Assembly (NCBI GenBank): GCA_015478945.1
Contig: JABUQX010060091.1
Coordinates: 2,501 to 44,475 of the forward strand
DNA: 41,975 bases
Reading direction: 5' to 3'
From: Trachelipus rathkii
Lineage: Eukaryota; Arthropoda; Malacostraca; Isopoda; Trachelipodidae
Numbering within the stretch: the first letter of the stretch is position 1; each line of letters starts with the position of its first letter. A program made the position numbers and the translations under genes. Below the pieces are notes generated by a model. The model was given only the letters and a program-made list of their open reading frames with translations. It was not told the origin of the DNA and did no database searches. This document shows, piece after piece, positions 21,411 to 32,743 of the stretch.

Positions 21411-22420
21411 ATGTTGTCTCATCGTTGGTATAAAAAACTTATTTTTTATGCTGTATGTTTATCCAAAATACTACTCGAAATTGACCCTTATTCAATAGTA
21501 GCCACAAATTACTGGACCAGAGAGGAGCGGTTCGTACTGGACTGTTGGATTTGGTGCGTTTTGACAATTTAACTATTTTACTGATTTAGATGGATTGTCA
21601 AAACGTAATTGTGTAAGTTATAAACGAAAAGAGAAAGAATTTATTTATTTATTATGTTATTTTAATTTTATTTTTCTTCATAAATTTCTTGATGGTTACT
21701 GAAAAACCATTATTTCGCAAATCTACAACCCAAACATATATAAAGTTTACCAACATTGTAATCATTACACTATATTTAAATAACCTCATCCACGAGCCGG
21801 GCCAGCACCGGTGCATCTGGTCAACTCCTACTCCTCTGATCAGATCCTTCTTCTTCATGTTACTTTCCCTTCTATGCTTCCCTTCATCCGTTTTCTTCCT
21901 CCTTCGGGTCTCGGTTTTCCACTGTGTTTTGCTCTTTTTTTCAGTCGGGGGACCCCCCTAATGGGGTCCTAGACACACCTACACGGTCTTTTAACATCAT
22001 AATTCAATAACTCTACCGACCTCAATAACCCCTTATAAAGACACCAACATTGTTGTATGTTACGAAGTTATTAACTCGAGCACCGCACGTCAAGCACCGG
22101 TCCGGAAGCCAACTCCACAGTCACATCATCAAGTATTTCTAGAAATTTCAACTCGAAATCAATTTCACCAAATTCAACCTTCTACGAACACTTCTGATTT
22201 ATTAAGAGGGTGCTGTCCCCCTTCGGACCCACGGGACGTAACATCGTCTAACGACAAGGATCCTCCTCGCCAGTCTAACAACCCCTCAAATTTAAACCCA
22301 AACATAACCCTATCTCCCATCATAGATGTATATTGAACTCGGAAACCGGATGCGAAGAAGAAACCGCGGGAGTATATGAATAACAAAAAAATAGAATAAA
22401 ATAACTAATAAATAATAATA
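21411..22420. other. Unassigned stretch becoming GC-richer
   Basis: Plus-strand sequence from 21790 on is C-rich with runs of pyrimidines. Around 22150-22380 one plus frame stays open for about 50 codons (TSDLLRGCCPPSDP ... KPDAKKKPREYMNN) without a start or known domain. It may be a transposon fragment or an exon remnant. Confidence 0.3.
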
Positions 22421-22461
22421 ATAAAAAAAATAAACATAAAAATAATAATAATAATAAAATA

Positions 22462-22495
<34 letters not shown>

Positions 22496-22496
22496 C
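22420..22496. repeat. AAT/ATA trinucleotide microsatellite
   Basis: (AAT)n with a few interruptions. It borders a CpG-rich patch on its right. Confidence 0.9.
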
Positions 22497-22870
22497 TCCA
22501 GAGGATGAGTCGAAGCGCGAGCGCTAAGCGCGCGTGCGTTGCTGCTGCTGTGCGGCTGGCGGGCGCGTTCGGCGACCTGGCGCTGAAGACACGCAGAAAA
22601 GGCCTAAAAAACAACTTTCAGAAGTGTTTCCTCCGGAAACACTTCCCGATCTGATAATAATAATAATTTGTATTGTATGTTGTATGCCACAGCTCGCTCC
22701 AGTCTGTGTCTGTCGTCAACAGACCCTACGGTCTGTTTGACCTCCAGTTGGTCGGTTGCCCAAACGCTTGCTTAGGCCTAATCCGGCCCGCTCAGATCAC
22801 GCAACAAGGCTGTAAGCGCTTAATCATCGCGCCGGTCCACCCCTCGGTGATGACCCCCCCTCATTTTATT
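22497..22870. other. CpG- and GC-rich patch in AT-rich surroundings
   Basis: The first 100 bp are dense in CG (GCGCGAGCGCTAAGCGCGCG and GGCGGGCGCGTTCGGCGACC). The minus and plus frames stay open for 60-70 codons but show no known domain. It could be an inserted element, a promoter-like CpG patch, or contaminating or duplicated sequence. An 11-bp hairpin lies at 22621-22645. Confidence 0.4.
22621..22645. other. Perfect 11-bp inverted repeat, 3-nt loop
   Basis: GAAGTGTTTCC, loop TCC, then GGAAACACTTC. The arms are exact reverse complements. A (TAA)n run follows about 10 bp later. It may be part of an element end or an RNA hairpin. The sequence is not the histone 3' stem-loop. Confidence 0.75.
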
Positions 22871-23027
22871 GCATAATATTTCGTAATGGGTAATTTTTAC
22901 TAGTTCTAAATATACTAGTATTATATTCCAAGTTTTGAAGCAAATTCTCTATTCCTTCATATCTGAAAAGGGTTGGCAGTGTTCAAAACTTGTAACAACG
23001 TACTACTTTCATATTTATTGAATAAAA

Positions 23028-23200
23028 GCCGCCCGATAGCTCAGTGTTAGACACTCGCCCAAACAAAAAAGCGAGGTCCTCAGGTTCGCAACTGTCCGGA
23101 GGAGAATGTGAGTCTATTCTCTCCTTTGGTTGGCCGTCCTGCTCGAACGTTAAAGGAGTACACCTCCTCTTTTAGCCTGCCCTGAGTGATGTGTTTATTT
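23028..23200 (+). mobile_element. tRNA-derived SINE-like sequence
   Basis: The head shows an A-box-like TAGCTCAGTGTTAG at 23037 and a B-box-like GGTTCGCAACTG at 23083. Their 46-bp spacing is close to the 44 bp typical of tRNA genes, which would allow RNA polymerase III transcription. Stems do not pair well and there is no terminal CCA context, so it is not a working tRNA gene. A tRNA-unrelated body of about 100 bp follows and ends in A-rich/AT repeat, the usual SINE layout. Exact borders are uncertain. Confidence 0.55.
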
Positions 23201-23204
23201 CTGT

Positions 23205-23600
23205 AAAAATAAAAAATATTATATATAGTAAATAGTATAATTTATTATATATATAATATATATATAGTAGATAATATATATAATATATATATAAATTTAT
23301 TATTAAATATATAATATAATATATATATATATATATACCGATATATATATAATATATAATAATAATATTTAACATATTTAGATATAATATTATATATATA
23401 TAGTATATATATTATGATGAGATATTATAGTATATATTATTATATTATATATATATATAGTATATGAGAAGATTAAATATATATATACAAATGTAAATAA
23501 TAGGCTAATATGTGAGTATAGTAGGTTGATGAGTAAGGGGTATATGGGGTATAATATTCATATATATAGTAGTATTATATACATATATACTATAGTAATA
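23205..23600. repeat. AT microsatellite block
   Basis: Degenerate (AT)n with scattered G. It follows the SINE-like sequence. Confidence 0.85.
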
Positions 23601-23620
23601 ATGTGCTTAACATATTACAG

Positions 23621-23924
23621 AATAAATCTAGACTTTTGCCATCTTTATGGCGTTGTGAGAGAAGAAGGGAAGCTGCAGCAGAGAGGCGACGAAAAATCAT
23701 TGCACATTCTTTAGGACTCTCTCTTTTCCTAATCATACAAAGGAGAACTGTGGAGTCTAGACGCTGAGGTGCATTGTAGGATTTACAAATTCTGTTGATC
23801 TCAGCTTGCGTTGCGCCGCGAAGATCGGAATTTCGGAATAGCGTGAGCTGAGAGAGAGAGAGTGTTAAAAAGGCTCGTAAGAAGAATGTGTCAAAAATGT
23901 CCGCCAACATAGCAGTCTATAATT
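23621..23924 (+). other. Exon-like stretch with good splice borders but no long plus frame
   Basis: A 304-bp island of balanced composition in AT repeat is preceded by TTACAG and followed by GTAAGTAA. On the plus strand the best frame (RREAAAERRRKIIAHSLGL and on to ESRR) closes after about 48 codons. On the minus strand 106 codons are open (23590-23910), running past the acceptor into the repeat. It could be a non-coding or UTR exon, a transposon piece or chance. I recognise no family on either strand. Confidence 0.3.
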
Positions 23925-23929
23925 GTAAG

Positions 23930-24880
23930 TAATAATTGTGGAGTAACTTAATATATAATAGATATATATTATTTACTATAGTGTATTATTAGCTCATGAG
24001 AGCAGTATCAATAATAGTAGTATTGACATTAGTTGTAGGTGTATTAGTAGTAGGTTAAGTACATATTTAGGTGGGTATCTACTTAGTAAGTTTTGAGTGA
24101 GGCAGTATGGTATTAGACATATATAAGGGGTAGTTTATATAATATATGAATTAGTTGGTAGGTATGACTATATAGAAATAGTAGTATATGTTGCCTTTTG
24201 GTTCGATAGCAGTACAGAAAAGAATGTAAGAAAGCGAACAGAGGTTGTCGAAAACTGTTATTACCCAACGTGAGTAGTCTTAAAATAGAATATGGCTCGA
24301 TCTTTCATATCGTATAAAGATTATATAATACAAAAATAAAAGTAGAGAATAATTAAAAATAAAGAAAAATAAGGTAATAATTTAGTTTAAAGAAAAAATT
24401 GCACAAGGGGGTTTTTAGAAATTTGAAATTTCAGAAAATAATAAATAATAAAATGATTCAATAAAAATACATTTATCAGTTATCACATTAGTATCTTGTG
24501 CATACTACAGTATTTAATAATAAATCAGGAACGTGGAACTTCAATGTAACGAACGTTTATAAAGTAATACGATAATCACAAAATCCCAATAGAACGTGGG
24601 AAAGAAGCAAGTTGGAAAAAACGAACCACTTTAACACATAAAATATCCAATCTGAAAAGCTACACAAATTAACGGCACGTTGGTACATACTGACGAGCGA
24701 TAACAACTATTACCAGAGATCAGTGAACAAAGTGACAACGATCTCATACGCTTCTCTTTAATTACTCTCGCCAGACTACTGGATATAGATTGTGCATCAA
24801 TTTCTCGATACTTATCTGTGACTTTAAGTAACTGAAATATTTCTGAAGAAAATTAGCGAAAATGTTAACGCTCAACGCAA
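23930..24880. other. Unassigned AT-rich stretch
   Basis: AG-rich then A-rich unique DNA. No open frames or repeats of note. Confidence 0.4.
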
Positions 24881-24884
24881 CAAT

Positions 24885-25040
24885 ATATATATAATATATA
24901 TATTATAATAAATATATACTATATATATAATATATAAATTAACTAACAAATAAAATAAACTGTGTTATATACATATTATAATTATTTGCATATATTATAT
25001 ATTATCAATTATATTATCTTATTATAATATTATATGCATA
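24885..25040. repeat. AT microsatellite
   Basis: Degenerate (AT)n and TTATA sequence. Confidence 0.75.
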
Positions 25041-25199
25041 TTATAGGCATATAGTAGTAGGCTACATGCATTTATCTACAAACTACAAATTCTACACTAA
25101 AACAAATGACATTTTTGTAATCGGTAAAAAATATTTATAGTTCAGAAAATGTAATAAAAATAACAGGAAAGTCTTAAAATAAGATTTTCATATTTATAA

Positions 25200-25450
25200 T
25201 AATGTAAATACGATGTAAGGTAGCAACTCCCAAAAGTGTTTCCGCGCCAAGGACCGCCACAGTTACCAGATATGGCTTTTTATTTTCCTTCGTTTGCAAC
25301 TTTTAAGAATAGGGTAGAAATTGATTGTTTTTTTTAGGGGCTCGACCGCGGTGGAACAGATCGGGGAGTCCCCCGTCGTCCCCCGGTAAGGCCGAGAGAC
25401 CCCGACTCTTTCTATCTTTGCGGTTTACCCATGGGTAAAAAAAAAAAACG
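25200..25450. other. GC-rich island, unassigned
   Basis: A patch at 25335-25405 contains CTCGACCGCGGTGG and CCCCCGTCGTCCCCCGG, unlike its AT-rich surroundings. No frame or family is recognised. A poly-A run follows at 25438. Confidence 0.35.
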
Positions 25451-25679
25451 AGAACATGATAAGAAAGCAATTTTTGCAACTATGTGGCTCATTGGTGCGT
25501 AATAATACTCATAAACCGAAATTCTTAATTTTTTTAATTTATAATATTTTTATACAACAGTTAACTTGGTTTTCTATATATATCTCCCACCTAAATTTTT
25601 GTGGAGATTCTTAAACAGTTATATTTTGGGATTAATCAGAATATATACTTTATTTTCAACTTCGACATATCCATATCAT

Positions 25680-25790
25680 ATTTCAAATATATAATATATT
25701 TAATTATTATTTATATATATAATACTAATAAATATATAGTATAATATATATAATAATGATATATATAATTATAGATATTATTATATTAGC
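25680..25790. repeat. AT microsatellite
   Basis: (AT)n block. Confidence 0.8.
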
Positions 25791-26220
25791 ATCACCCACG
25801 GCCTCTCCAAACTAGGTGGGTGGTAAGGTTGACTCTCAGCTGTCACATTGAACTAAATGACCCTGAATGAGAATATGACAAGTCGGAAAACAAAAGCCCA
25901 GCCTTACCGCCCCTTTACCTTTTAATATAGAACTCGCTCAGTCAGAAAATCCCAACCCAGAGATCGCTCTAAACGCCCTACTTATGGCATCTCTGTCAGT
26001 ACCATCCCTTGGCCCAGGTTGCCACAACCATATCCCCCTCATCAGAATTCCCACCTTATCACTTCCCTATTATGCACATTCTTCGTTACCCTCTGCCAAT
26101 TTATTCACCATTCTCTCCTCCAGCATCCCTTTGTTATTCAATCTATTTCTCGGTCTCCCCAGTCTGCGTCGATTCCCCTAGTAGCCCCCCTCCACTCCTA
26201 CGTTATACATATACTTTGCC
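25791..26220. other. Unassigned C-rich unique stretch
   Basis: About 430 bp of balanced composition, sharply bounded by AT repeats on both sides, as an inserted element would be. Overlapping short Pro/Ser-rich frames occur but no domain. Confidence 0.35.
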
Positions 26221-26224
26221 ATAC

Positions 26225-26590
26225 TAACATATAATATTACTTATAAAAATATTATATATTATATTACTAATATTTATATACTATATTATACTTATATTAA
26301 TACTTATATTATATATAAGATATATTAGATTGATATACTACCAATATATACGTATACCATATATACATGTGCGAGCCCCAGGATCTTTTTTCGGCGGGCC
26401 AGAACATCCTAAAATTCCTATGTTTTCGTATAATATATATAGATATATTATTTATAAATAATAATAATATATATAAAATAATAGTAATCTATATAATATA
26501 AACCTTATATATTATTATATATAATATATATATATATATTATAATATAATACTACTATATATATATATATAAGTACATTTATAAGTGGGA
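26225..26590. repeat. AT microsatellite with a GC insert
   Basis: (AT)n interrupted at 26370-26430 by a unique piece with GCGAGCCCCAGGATC and CGGCGGGCC. Confidence 0.75.
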
Positions 26591-26632
26591 CTCCGTTAAT
26601 ATGTAGTTAGTTAATAGTTCAATTTGCTTGTT

Positions 26633-26668
26633 TTAGGTTAGGTAAAGTTAGGTTATTTTTAGGTTAGT
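26633..26668 (+). repeat. Short degenerate TTAGG cluster
   Basis: Four TTAGG words in about 36 bp (TTAGGTTAGG, then TTAGG, then TTAGG). This is the arthropod telomere word, but the tract is far too short for a telomere. It may be an interstitial relic or chance. Confidence 0.4.
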
Positions 26669-26764
26669 TAACCAAAAAACTTAAGTTTTACCCTAAAATT
26701 TATTAAAATAACGTTTCGTGGACGTGATTGTCGGCTCCTGATTCAATCCACTTATAAATATCCA

Positions 26765-26915
26765 TATATATAATAAAGATATATCTATATATATATGAAA
26801 TATACTTATATATATTATATAATATATATATATATATATAATATTATATATACATATATATATTCCATATCTTATATATATATATATTATTTATAATATA
26901 TATATAATAGTATAT

Positions 26916-26982
<67 letters not shown>

Positions 26983-27140
26983 TATTTATTATAATATATA
27001 TACTATATATAGTAATATATATATAACATATATATAAATATATATATTATAATATATATAATACTACTATATATATATATTATATAATATAATACATATA
27101 TAATATATTATAATATATTACGCACTATATATTTAAATGA
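26765..27140. repeat. Long AT microsatellite block
   Basis: Nearly pure (AT)n with AAT/ATT breaks. Confidence 0.9.
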
Positions 27141-27540
27141 GCTATGTAAAAGATATTTCGTATTTAAACGGATACTGCTAACGCGAAGGAATATGTAAAT
27201 CGGTGCGTTATGTGTCAAAAGAATGAGGTGAGGAGGCCATGGCCCCCTGGCCCCCCCTGAATACGCCTATATATACTATATATACTATATATAATACTTT
27301 CTACTATAGCATATATGGTTGAAGACCACTTCGTTATATAATATATAATATCTATATGATGATATTATATATTTTGCCTTAATAACATATTTTATACACC
27401 AATATTATTTTGGAGAGTGATAAAAAAATGACAAATACCACTGAAAGTCGCAACACGCCGTTGTTCAATCCCGGGCGGAAAGCAGTAATCCTTGCTCTTT
27501 CTGTACCTCCCCACTGGATATGCTCTTTGTTTAGAATTAT
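27141..27540. other. Unassigned unique pieces with C-run motif
   Basis: Contains GGCCCCCTGGCCCCCCCTG with AATACGCC (27241-27268) next to (AT)n. A B-box-like GTTCAATCCCGGG at 27465 has no partner A box. No gene is seen. Confidence 0.35.
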
Positions 27541-27559
27541 ACATACATCTATTAATTAT

Positions 27560-28680
27560 CTGATTATCCTATTATATATATATAGTTAATATATAATACT
27601 AGTCTAGATAAATATATATATATATAGTATACTTCAGAATCAACTTCATATAGATATAAATCTTCAAATTAATGACCATATATATAGTGGAACACTAAGA
27701 GAAATGCTTTGTTTAAATTATATATAATATATATTATATATATAAATTATATACTAGACAAATTTTGAATAGTATACTACATGATCTATATATATTATTA
27801 TAGTAGAAGAATTAAATATATTATTAATCTTAAACATTAAGAATAATAGGCGAAGAAAAATTCTGCCTTCCCAGAGATGAACCACGCGTGTTTGGATATT
27901 TTGCGTTAGTTCATTTTCAAATATTATAATATATATATATAATTATACTTAATACTATAATTATATATATTATATAACATATATATCTATATATATACTA
28001 ATGTATATAGTATAAAATACTTGACATTATGTAAAAGATTTCCAATAAGATGCCAGAGTATATATAATAACTTATATATTAATTATATAATAAATATAAT
28101 ATATAATAAATATATATATATATATATACTCGTATATTTCATTAATATAATATATATATTATCTATAATAATATATTATATATATAATAAATATATATAA
28201 TAATATATATGTATATATATTTATATATAAACTACTATAATATATTATTATATATTATTGAGATTATTAGTATTATATTATTACTATTTTAATTATTATT
28301 ATTTTATATTATATTATTTTATATTATTATTATTTTATATTATATTATTTTATATTATATTATTTTATATTATATTATTTTATATTATTATATTATATTA
28401 TATTAGTTTATATTATTTATTTTATATTATATTAATTATTATTATATCTTATATATATATTATTAAAATTATTTAATTATATATTTTATATATATTAGTT
28501 GTTTCTAGGTATTTTATATTATTTTTATTTTATATTAATTATATATATTTTATATTATCTTATATTATTTATATTATATCTTCTTGATTATATTATTTTA
28601 TATCCTTAACTGTAAATTATTTTTTTTTGTTATATTATTTTGTTATATTATATATTATTATATATTATACCCAGCAAACT
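27560..28680. repeat. AT-rich repeat region with a 15-bp TATTATATTATTTTA array
   Basis: (AT)n blocks alternate with short unique pieces up to about 28250. From 28258 to about 28420 a 15-bp unit (ATATTATATTATTTT) repeats with small changes, then decays to about 28680. A Tyr/Ile/Leu-only frame here is a repeat artefact. Confidence 0.85.
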
Positions 28681-31260
28681 CACCACAATGCATCCGCTTA
28701 ACCAGCTGATTATCATCCATATTTTCCATTTAACCAAACCATCTTAATAAAATCATTTACTACTCTGTCATTTACACCCTTCTCCAACCCACAGAACTCT
28801 CATATATGTTCATTCCATATTTTATCAATTCTTCTCACCCCTAACACCTCTATAAGATTTTCCATCTAATATAGATTTGATCACATCGGAAAAATAATTC
28901 CTATTCCAAACCTAGTTTCACTCAATAATTACTTAACATCTCGTCAGGTAACAAACCAGACATCTCATGTAAAACCCCTAGCACTCTCAAGACTTAGTCC
29001 CTTTGTATTCAGCAAGGATTTAATTACACCAGCCACTACCATTCACAACTTTCTCACTACACTTTCCATCATCCACTCCCTTTTCATCCAACATATAGCC
29101 TAAATATTTAAATCAGATACTTTCAATGCTACCATTACAACATGATTTCACAAAGAGGACTCTCCTCACTCACTACAATCACCTTACCCTTATCTACCTT
29201 TACTTTCAAACCCCTCCTTTTACACACCATGCTAAACCTGGTTACCAAGCCACTCAAACTTTCTTCAGATTCACCCCACAAAGCATAAAATAAGAAGTGC
29301 ATCTTCCACTCCGTTCCATACTCCATTATGTCTCAGCACCTCCTTTCCATTACTAACCCCTACCTCCAATTCTTTCATACCCATCTCGACATATACCCAG
29401 TTCTTACAGAGCAAGAAAACTTAAACTATATCCTGGTTTCCCTTTCAACTATGAACATTAAACCATTCACTCCCCACTCCATTTATCTATAAACCAGCGA
29501 CACCGCCACAGAGCTTTCTCTATGTAATCCATGTCAAAGCATGTTGCAACTATTGGTGAACCTTATATACCAATTAGTCTACATTTTTTTTTCCATTTTC
29601 TCAATTTACTGTATTGAATGTGATGATTTCATTTACACATCCTCTATCACTTCCAAAACATTGTTGTCCTTCAGATTCAAGCGCACTCCAGTTTAACTCG
29701 ACGAAACTTCTTTCAACCAACAAATACCACATTATATTTCCCTTACAGCACTCCCAAACTTAATTCCCTTATATGCTTGCTAAAGTTTAAAATGCTTATA
29801 AATCCTTGTACACAACCCATAATCTGTCCAATCACAATCTTCGCCTCCAATTCTTTCATATCACCATCCATATATCAAACCCGCAGACTTACCATTCTCA
29901 AACTTTCTCGCTCTACCTATTACTTCCTCCCTATCCTAATAACCTTATCCCAAAAATACCTATTTTTCCGTACACCATCAAAACCACACAGATTCACTAT
30001 CACCTCTTCATTACTGTTCCAATATTATCAATTTCGAAAGTGTTCCCTCCCACTCTCTCACACTTCTTTCGTAAGTCACGAAGTACTATCCATGTTCATT
30101 ATTCTATGAAGAATCACCTTACCCTCATTCTCACCTTCGCATATCTTTCAAAATCTTATATCCTTGTAAGTCCACATTCATCAACATTTCCAAAGAGTTC
30201 ATCTCACTTTTTTTTTCTTCTTCCAATTTTCTTTCTTCCCTTGTTCCTCCCTTATATAATTGCCCATACACCTGTCTTTGAAATCTCGATCATTGGCTTT
30301 AGCTATTAACCACGGCTCTTCTTACTTTTAACCGCGCATCACCTTTTCATTCCACCACTCAATAATGGCATTCTTACTTCCTACTTAGTACACCCACCTA
30401 CTTATCTTGCACTACTAACAGCTTTCTTATTGAGTTAACAGGTTTAGTTCAGTTTCAACTGTTTACAATTACAAATGCACATACTTTTCTTTATAACCTC
30501 GTTCACTGTAAGCTCCACTCTTATCTCCCACTTCCTTCTACTCTTCTCTCCATGGAATCCATTTAATATAACATAAAACTAATATTAATAAATCTATATT
30601 AACATTCTTCACCCCTCACTGATTTAAATCCCATCATCATTCAGCATCTCTTCTTTTCTACCAACACAATAAATCCATCATACCTTTTTCACTCAAACCT
30701 ATACCACCTTGTGATACCCCGATGAAACTCTTTGTGTTTTGAAAAATGTATTTTACTTACGCAGTACCACTCTTCTTCCACATTAATCATCACCTTTCCT
30801 AACCCCATTCTTAGTTTCTCCCACAACCCCAATTTTATGTTCCCTTTTCGATCGCCTATCCTAACCATTCGAGTCACCAAACACACATCAATCTAACCCT
30901 TTTCACACCCTTCAAACATACAGAATTATCCCAGATAAAGTATCACAGAACTCCTCAGCTCACCCACAGAGACCATATTTTACAGCCTCGCCACATACCT
31001 GAATCCAACACCTAAAATAACATTAGTATTTTTATATCTATCAATAAACAAATTCCACTTGTATTCTCTGCCAATAAGCACTTATCAGAAATTCGCAACT
31101 CCTTCTTTGCATTTTATCCCTTCTCTACTCACCGATACTACCTTTCACTTGTATTCTGGCATTCACAGCAACGAATCAAATTTTATCTTTCTATATACAT
31201 CCATCACCTCTCTTCTCTCTCTCCATTTATTCTTCTAACATCCATGTACCCAAACGATTC
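28681..31260 (-). pseudogene. LINE ORF2 remnant, endonuclease to RT C-terminus
   Basis: This is the longest LINE in the window. Minus-strand landmarks in family order, over many frameshifts: endonuclease GDRKGN (about 30860) and FSKHKEFHRGITRWYRF (about 30690-30740); the linker GKSAG preceded by ARKFEN (about 29890); SDRGCVNEIITFN (about 29640); DYIEKALWR (about 29515, motif A area); a degraded motif C area (about 29295), where the expected ADD is not present; GESEESLSGLVTRFSMV and VCKRRGLKVKVDKGKV (29170-29275); FKYLGYMLDEKGVDD (about 29080); and GEGCK..., with DRVVNDFI in another frame (about 28760). The 3' end abuts AT repeat at 28681. Frame breaks are too many for function. I leave the clade open. 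Domain order and direction are secure. Confidence 0.8.
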
Positions 31261-31534
31261 AAAAAATTTCGGATAAAGATACAATGTCGCTCGGGCCGTC
31301 ACCTTAACCAGTCTGAGGATGCATCATTCTAGCATGAACTGGACCTTCTTTTAGAAATTAAATTGCCCGATCACACCAAATATATTGAACCCTTCCGCTT
31401 AAAACGAGAAAGAAGAGGCTAACCAATCTGACCAGTTGATTAGAAAAACCTGAACTCCATAGACAATTATCAAATCTCTCTGAATACATGCTTCTACTAA
31501 ACCTTTAGTTATTAACACGCGTCATCATCGCGAC
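31261..31534. other. Unassigned spacer
   Basis: Unique sequence between the upstream end of the minus-strand LINE and a tandem array. A 5' UTR of that LINE is possible but not shown. Confidence 0.35.
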
Positions 31535-31912
31535 CTATTGGTAACTCTGGATATAAACCATAGCTTTAATGTAATGTGTTTTCCCTCATCACCACCATGC
31601 TTTATTAATTAGCTATTGGTAACACTGACCAAATCTTAATAGCTTTATAATTTGAATGCTTCTCCCTCATCACCACTCTCCTTTATTAAATACTATTGGT
31701 ACTCTAGACATTAATCTTATAACCTAATGTTAATTCTCATCCAACCACACTTATAATTGTATTAGTAACTATTGATTACATTTTATAGCTCGTGATTGTA
31801 ATGCTTCTCTCCCTTATCACTACCCCACCTTACATGGATTTATTAATTTTAACTCTGACTACACCCTATTAGCCTCTATTTCTTAAATTCTCCCCTCATC
31901 ACCGCATGCCCT
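31535..31912. repeat. Tandem array, about 78-bp unit, five copies
   Basis: Units begin with CTATTGGTAAC-like sequence at 31535, 31613, 31693 and 31769, with a last diverged one from about 31848. Each contains a TTATAGCTTTATAATG-like part and CTCCCTCATCACCAC. Spacing is 76-80 bp. No coding frame persists. Confidence 0.75.
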
Positions 31913-31979
31913 TATGCAAAATCTTCACTTTAGTAAGGGTTAATTAGGGTTCTAACGTAATTTCCTCTTGTAAAACTTT

Positions 31980-32327
31980 TAGTCTGATGTATGCCTATCA
32001 GGATTGGTCAAGTAGGCAGGACATAGATTAGCTAAAAGTCGCAAAATGTAACCTAAATGTCAGATCCGAACCCTTGTAAAATTGACCTGTCCATTTTCTC
32101 AGTGGGCAGTCCGTTGATTTACTTCCGTCTGAAGGTCCTTAAATTAACTTTAGAGCTTCGTTTTCATCGATCATCCCTCACTACGTCCCTTCTGCACCGA
32201 CCTGCATCATCATCCGACACCGAACCAACCCGCACCTGACGATTGCATCTTCCCCCCATTGTTAGATTCCTAATTCCGAGTTTATAGGTATCGTTTCTTA
32301 GGTAAACAATGGTGGCGAATCCGAATT
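31980..32327 (+). other. Possible LTR end with primer-binding-site-like sequence
   Basis: TGGTGGCGAATCCGAATTTT at 32310-32329 starts with TGG, one base after GTAAACA, as a tRNA primer-binding site does after the CA end of an LTR. The 340 bp to its left would be the LTR, but no second LTR or internal coding region is visible because AT repeat starts at 32335. Weak call. Confidence 0.2.
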
Positions 32328-32334
32328 TTGTATT

Positions 32335-32530
32335 AATTTCTGTATTAATTTATTTTATATTTATTTATTTATATGTTATTTTATTTTATAATATATATTA
32401 TATTATGATATATTATATATATATATACCATATAATTATAATATAGTAAATATATATTATATATATATTATATAGTATAAATATATAGATATATATAATA
32501 ATAACTATATATATTATATATATATATCAT
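32335..32530. repeat. AT microsatellite
   Basis: (AT)n block after a TTTATT-rich lead-in. Confidence 0.85.
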
Positions 32531-32740
32531 CCCCAGGGTATTATACCAATATGCTTATGCCCTTAGTTATACCCACCTGAACATACATTAAATACAAACC
32601 CAATACTTGCGGTATTGTATCCTCCGCCCATGCATGTGTCGTATGTGAGTGAATGCATAGCATTCTGTCAATTTATAATCCTTTCCCGATTTTTCAAAAA
32701 TTCTTGTTTTCTTCCTTCAATCAACCAATGGATACATATT

Positions 32741-32743
<3 letters not shown>

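Noticed and set aside
22621..22645. Rho-independent terminator or histone 3' stem-loop
   Set aside because: There is no T-tract, the genome is eukaryotic, and the stem and loop sequences do not match the histone hairpin.
23037..23100. A functional tRNA gene
   Set aside because: A and B boxes are present, but the acceptor and T stems do not pair and an unrelated body follows.
28258..28476. 72-residue Tyr/Leu/Ile frame
   Set aside because: It is the translation of the 15-bp TATTATATTATTTTA array, not a membrane protein gene.
29777..30309. Plus-strand frames of 110 and 167 residues
   Set aside because: Although 167 codons is the longest open frame in the window, it is Ser/Thr/Pro/Ile-rich and lies opposite LINE linker motifs read on the minus strand (GKSAG region).
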